The notes below the pieces were generated by a model. It saw nothing but the letters and a program-made list of their open reading frames with translations. It made no database searches and had not been told where the DNA came from. A stretch of DNA of 26,329 bases from UBA4729 sp038231175 (GTDB taxonomy: Bacteria; Patescibacteriota; Saccharimonadia; Saccharimonadales; UBA4665), in contig JBBRLU010000008.1 of assembly GCA_038231175.1 (NCBI GenBank), positions 1 to 26,329 on the forward strand. The letters are read 5' to 3'. This document shows, piece after piece, positions 23,121 to 26,329 of this stretch; position 1 is the stretch's first letter, and the number at the start of each line of letters is the position of its first letter. The position numbers and the translations under genes were made by a program.

Positions 23121-23945
23121 CTACGGGACGTGGACCGGGCTCCAGCAGGTGCGCAGATCGCGGTCGCAGGTTTCCAAAGCTTGGATATCGTCGCTCGATA
23201 GTTCGAAGTCGAACAGCTGGATGTTTTCGGCAATCCGGCTCGGCGTCACCGATTTCGGCAATATCACCATGCCCTCTTCGATGCACCAACGCAGCATGAT
23301 CTGGGCGTAGCTTTTGCCATACTTGTCAGCCAGCTTTTGGACGGTTTCGTTGGCCATATCTTTACCGTGGGCCAGCGGCGAATAAGCTTCCAAGACTATG
23401 CCGTTATCGCGGCAGTATTCGACTAGCTCCGGTTGCTGCAAAAAGACGTGTAATTCCACTTGGTTGATAGCCGGCATTTCACTAGCGTATTTGCGCATAC
23501 CCTCTAGATGGCGGACGGTATAGTTGCTAACGCCGATGTTACGGACCTTGCCCTCAGCCTTGACTTTTTCCAAGGCCTTCCAAGCACCTTTACGAAGTCC
23601 GGTGACCGGGAAGTGCAATAGCATCAGATCTATGTAGTCCGTCTGTAGTTTCTTGAGTGAATCGTCAACGCTCTTGCGCAATCGACCCGGTGGAAAGTTA
23701 TCGAGCCAGACTTTGGTCGTCAAAAATAGTTCTTCGCGTTGGAGGCCGCTTTTAGTCCAGGCGTCGCCGAGCATGTGCTCGTTTTTATAGACTTGGGCCG
23801 AGTCAAAGTGCCGGTAACCGGCGGCTATCGCGGCGTCAAAAGCCGTCATGAACTGATCGGTATTTTCGACCTGCCAGACGCCTAGCCCGACTTGAGGCAT
23901 AGCGTAGTCACCAAGTGCGATCGTCGGTACTTTGATTTCAGACAT
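23121..23945 (-). CDS. Aldo/keto reductase (AKR5-like)
   Basis: 274 residues, typical for the family. The catalytic tetrad is complete: Asp48 and Tyr53 in YRHFDSAQVYKNE, Lys78 in LTTKVW and His111 in MLLHFP. The NADPH-binding region appears as VILPKSVTPSRIAENI, and the substrate loop region as NIGVSNYTVRHLE. It reduces small carbonyl compounds using NADPH; relatives include 2,5-diketo-D-gluconate and methylglyoxal reductases, and the true substrate cannot be told. The ATG overlaps the ruvA stop (TAATG) and has AAAGGAGG, so it is efficiently co-translated inside the ruv cluster. A role in removing reactive aldehydes that damage DNA would fit this position but is speculative. Confidence 0.95.
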   Translation of the reverse strand: MSEIKVPTIALGDYAMPQVGLGVWQVENTDQFMTAFDAAIAAGYRHFDSAQVYKNEHMLGDAWTKSGLQREELFLTTKVWLDNFPPGRLRKSVDDSLKKLQTDYIDLMLLHFPVTGLRKGAWKALEKVKAEGKVRNIGVSNYTVRHLEGMRKYASEMPAINQVELHVFLQQPELVEYCRDNGIVLEAYSPLAHGKDMANETVQKLADKYGKSYAQIMLRWCIEEGMVILPKSVTPSRIAENIQLFDFELSSDDIQALETCDRDLRTCWSPVHVP

Positions 23946-24529
23946 TAGTAACCTCCTTTTAAAGCTTGGGTAATGCGCTCGGCCGTCGGCAGCGTCGGAT
24001 CAATCGTCTGTAGCGCTTTGGCGGCGTCCGGTGCGGTGTAGCCAAGAGCTACTAAGGCCTCAACAGCCTCATCTTGGAGTAACAGCCCCTCGCCTTGTAG
24101 CAAACCGGTGGCCTGCAGGTCGACGCCGACTAGGCCAACTTTATCCTTCAGTTCGACCACTACCCGCTCGGCAACTTTCTTACCGACGCCATTGGCCCGT
24201 TGGATCGTCTTGACGTCGCCGCCGGCAATCGCCACCCGGACCTCGCTACTGGTGCCGACACTTAAAATATTGAGCGCCATCTTAGGCCCGACGCCGTTGA
24301 CGCCCAGCAGTTGTTCAAACAGACTCTTGGTGTCGCGGGTTAAGAAACCGAACAGATCGTGCGATTGTTCGCGGATATGCTCATAGACGTAAACCTGGGT
24401 TGGCTGACCACTATTTAGCCGGCCATGGTCTTCGGCTGTCACGGCCAAGCCGTAACCGACACCCTGGACGTTTAAAATGACGGCGTCGGCCGTTTTTTCC
24501 TGCACTACCCCCAGTAACATGGCAATCAT
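23945..24529 (-). CDS. ruvA: Holliday junction-binding protein RuvA
   Basis: 194 residues. Domain I is an OB-like barrel (residues 1-62, ending VYVYEHIREQSHDLFGF). Domain II has helix-hairpin-helix motifs, LLGVNGVGPKMALNIL and IQRANGVGKKVAERVVVEL. Domain III is the C-terminal RuvB-contacting UBA-like helix bundle (VEALVALGYTAPDAAKAL). RuvA tetramers clamp the four-way junction. The ATG lies seven bases after the ruvC stop; the ruvC stop region contains GATAAT six bases before it, and there is no Shine-Dalgarno. Confidence 0.97.
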   Translation of the reverse strand: MIAMLLGVVQEKTADAVILNVQGVGYGLAVTAEDHGRLNSGQPTQVYVYEHIREQSHDLFGFLTRDTKSLFEQLLGVNGVGPKMALNILSVGTSSEVRVAIAGGDVKTIQRANGVGKKVAERVVVELKDKVGLVGVDLQATGLLQGEGLLLQDEAVEALVALGYTAPDAAKALQTIDPTLPTAERITQALKGGY

Positions 24530-24536
24530 ACTTTTA

Positions 24537-25007
24537 TTATCGCACAGTCATGCTGTGGGTGATAGCCGCCGCTAGGGCGTCGGCGGCGTCGTCTGGCTTA
24601 GGAATTTCTTTCAACTGCAAGATCACCCGCACCATCTCCTGTATCTGTTTCTTGTCGGCCTTGCCGTAGCCGGTGACAGCCTGCTTGATCTGCATCGGGG
24701 TATACTCGGCAATAGTCATACCGTGTTGCATGCCACATAGCAGTACCACGCCGCGGGCCTGCGACACCGTCATGGCGGTAGTGACGTTGCGCGCAAAAAA
24801 TAGTTTTTCGACCGACATGGCGTCGGGTTTAGTAAGTTTTATAATCTCTGTTATTTCGTCATAAATCGTTAACAGTCGGACAGCGTCTTCTTCGTGCACC
24901 GGCGTCCTAATAACGCCAGCGTCGACCAATACTGGCTGGCCTTTGACAACGTCTATAACACCAAAGCCGAGTATGCCAGTGCCTGGATCGATGCCAAGAA
25001 TCCTCAT
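24537..25007 (-). CDS. ruvC: Holliday junction resolvase RuvC
   Basis: 156 residues, slightly short. RNase H-fold catalytic acids are at Asp7 in RILGIDPGTGILGFGV, Glu in MSVEKLFF, and the two Asp of KPDDAADALAAAITH; the basic QAVTGYGKADKKQIQ loop is conserved. RuvC cleaves four-way junctions processed by RuvAB. The ATG overlaps the TGA of the preceding hypothetical gene (ATGA), with AAGGA as ribosome-binding site inside it. Confidence 0.97.
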   Translation of the reverse strand: MRILGIDPGTGILGFGVIDVVKGQPVLVDAGVIRTPVHEEDAVRLLTIYDEITEIIKLTKPDAMSVEKLFFARNVTTAMTVSQARGVVLLCGMQHGMTIAEYTPMQIKQAVTGYGKADKKQIQEMVRVILQLKEIPKPDDAADALAAAITHSMTVR

Positions 25008-25504
25008 AATGATCCTTCAATCAATGCTAGACTTTGGGGAAAATAATGACGTAGGGTTGGCTGCGCAACCTGCAGGTTTAGCCGTAGTGGTCGAATATAG
25101 ACAGCATAGTTATGTGCTGTCTGGCCAAGAAAACGGGTTAAAAAGTACTCTTGGCTCGTTATCATTGTTTCAGCTTCTGGTAAGCCATCCATCAGCATTG
25201 CTTCTTCTTGGTGAGCGCGCTGATGGGCCTTTTCGCTGACTTTTACAACATCTATTGGGAATGCTTCTAGGTCTTCAAATTCAGATCGTAATTCCTTCGG
25301 AATAACTGTTGCTAGCGTTGCACAAAGCCGATCATTAGCAATAACGATTTTACGAAAAGCATAGACATTTTTCGGTACTGTTTCGACGTGAGCGTAAACA
25401 CCTACTAGCGCCATAAGTGGAACCTGTACGTCTGGTAACCGAGCTGACTTAAGCTGGTTTGCATCTTCCTGCCAGATTGAAAATGCAGTTTCGATAGTCA
25501 GCAT
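25004..25504 (-). CDS. Hypothetical protein between yebC and ruvC
   Basis: 166 residues, not recognised. It is soluble, mixed alpha/beta, without signal peptide or membrane segments. Notable are VPLMALVGVYAHVETVP and a late VYIRPLRLNLQ strand. It starts two bases after the yebC stop and overlaps ruvC by four bases, so it is translated with the DNA-repair genes. Its base composition looks more AT-rich than that of its neighbours, hinting at later insertion into this otherwise conserved yebC-ruvC order. No catalytic motif is evident. Confidence 0.75.
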   Translation of the reverse strand: MLTIETAFSIWQEDANQLKSARLPDVQVPLMALVGVYAHVETVPKNVYAFRKIVIANDRLCATLATVIPKELRSEFEDLEAFPIDVVKVSEKAHQRAHQEEAMLMDGLPEAETMITSQEYFLTRFLGQTAHNYAVYIRPLRLNLQVAQPTLRHYFPQSLALIEGSL

Positions 25505-25506
25505 GC

Positions 25507-26232
25507 TTACGGCAGCAGTTCTTCGGGGATTTCAAAGTTGACGTGGGTGTTGCTGACTTCGTCGATGGCGTCGAGGGCCTCCATCAGGCGCATGATTTTG
25601 CCAGCCGTGGCGGCGTCGGTGACCTCGACGGTAGTGTTGGGAACGTAGGTCAACTCGGCTTCGGTGATGGCCAGGCCGGCTGCTTTGAGGGTGTCGCGGA
25701 CCTTAGCCAGTTCTTTGGCTTCGGAGTAGATGATTGACTCGCCGTCTTCGTCCTGCACGTCTTCAGCGCCAGCGTCGAGAGCCTGCAACATGATTTCGTC
25801 ACCGGTTCCCAGAACCCGGATAATACCTTTGTGGTCGAATTGGAAAGCCACCGAACCTTTTTCGCCCATGCTGCCACCGTGTTTGCTGAAGGCTAAGCGG
25901 ACTTGTGGGTAGGTGCGGTTGATGTTATCGGTGGCCACTTCGGCTAGGATGGCGACGCCGCCGGGGCCATAGCCTTCATATAAGACTTCGGTCATCTGGG
26001 CGGCGCTTTTGTCTTTGACGCGGTCGATGGCCCGCTGGATGTTTGCCGATGGCATGTTGGCGGCTTTGGCCTTGTCGATAGCTAAACGCAGCGAAAAATT
26101 AGTGTCCGGATCGGCGCCGCTACGGGCGCTCATGGCGATCAGATTGCCGATCTTGGTAAAGACGGCGCCGCGGGCCGCGTCTTTGGCGCCCTTCTCCCGT
26201 TTGATCGTTGACCATTTGGAGTGTCCACTCAT
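25507..26232 (-). CDS. yebC: YebC/PmpR-family protein
   Basis: 241 residues, the standard length. It begins with the family signature MSGHSKWSTIKREKGAKDA and continues with VLYEGYGPGGVAILAEVATDN and RTYPQVRLAFSKHGGSMGEKG. YebC proteins were described as DNA-binding transcription regulators; recent work also links members to ribosome rescue on poly-proline-like stalls. It heads the yebC-hypothetical-ruvC-ruvA-AKR-ruvB cluster, an order common in many bacteria apart from the two inserted genes. An AAAGGA lies about ten bases before the ATG. Confidence 0.97.
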   Translation of the reverse strand: MSGHSKWSTIKREKGAKDAARGAVFTKIGNLIAMSARSGADPDTNFSLRLAIDKAKAANMPSANIQRAIDRVKDKSAAQMTEVLYEGYGPGGVAILAEVATDNINRTYPQVRLAFSKHGGSMGEKGSVAFQFDHKGIIRVLGTGDEIMLQALDAGAEDVQDEDGESIIYSEAKELAKVRDTLKAAGLAITEAELTYVPNTTVEVTDAATAGKIMRLMEALDAIDEVSNTHVNFEIPEELLP

Positions 26233-26283
26233 ACGATGTGCATCCTTTCTGCAAGCGCCACTAGGTTGGAGTTCTTATCTGTT

Positions 26284-26289
26284 AGTATA
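26284..26289 (-). promoter_or_regulatory. Putative -10 of yebC
   Basis: Minus-strand TATACT (complement of 26284-26289), predicted start near 26277, giving a conventional ~45-nt leader with a Shine-Dalgarno. The -35 region (TTTAAA) is weak. Confidence 0.45.
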
Positions 26290-26329
26290 ACGGCTTCAGC
26301 CGGTTTTTTAAAGTACAGGCAGACCCAGA

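Noticed and set aside
26291..26317. Plus-strand CGGC-TTCA-GCCG followed by a T run, terminator-like
   Set aside because: No plus-strand gene runs into it within the window and the stem is only 4-5 bp; it may belong to a gene beyond the edge, but cannot be supported.

Overview
The window looks like chromosomal DNA from a Candidate Phyla Radiation (Patescibacteria) bacterium, most likely a Saccharibacteria (TM7) relative. The signs are a very short TsaB, a complete RecA/RecX/RuvABC set, a type IV pilus (T4P) operon in a cell that also carries a sortase and a sortase-anchored protein (a monoderm trait), lamin-tail and PRC-barrel proteins, and TGA used as an ordinary stop. The lineage call is inference from gene content. 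Most genes look moderately GC-rich. The surface adhesin, the recombinase fragment and one hypothetical gene near the right end look AT-richer.

Layout, left to right. (1) 1-573: the 3' end of a probable large serine recombinase, whose open frame runs straight through a tRNA-Pro(TGG) gene on the other strand; this looks like the edge of an integrated element. (2) 599-4104, minus strand: an RNA-metabolism cluster transcribed rny (RNase Y), CYTH phosphatase, two small helical unknowns, ymdB. The ymdB start appears to be ATA, sharing four bases (ATAA) with the preceding stop. (3) 4260-7089, minus: a secreted beta-helical adhesin with a C-terminal PDTG sorting signal, followed by its likely cognate sortase; the adhesin promoter lies exactly between two perfect 12-bp inverted repeats. 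(4) 7191-9505, minus: a lamin-tail-domain surface protein overlapping tsaE, then tsaB (tRNA t6A synthesis). (5) 9645-10163, plus: a PRC-barrel protein. (6) 10160-12000, minus: recA-recX with an intergenic hairpin and a palindrome over the recA -35. (7) 12272-21431, plus: a T4P operon, pilB-pilC-major pilin-two minor pilins-PilX-like-pilM-pilN-pilO-small membrane protein. (8) 21428-26232, minus: yebC-hypothetical-ruvC-ruvA-aldo/keto reductase-ruvB-PH-domain membrane protein.

The T4P genes make an inner-membrane assembly platform (PilC, PilM, PilN, PilO) with one extension ATPase (PilB) and four pilin-like subunits. No retraction ATPase or prepilin peptidase is in the window. With the sortase-anchored adhesin and the lamin-tail protein, about half the window serves the cell surface, which fits an epibiotic lifestyle. 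The rest is nucleic-acid housekeeping.

The most notable non-coding signal is recurrent: several genes have a TATAAT-like -10 box ending 6-8 bases before the ATG and no usable Shine-Dalgarno, suggesting routine leaderless transcription. Genes inside operons, by contrast, often have strong AGGAGG sites or 4-base stop/start overlaps.
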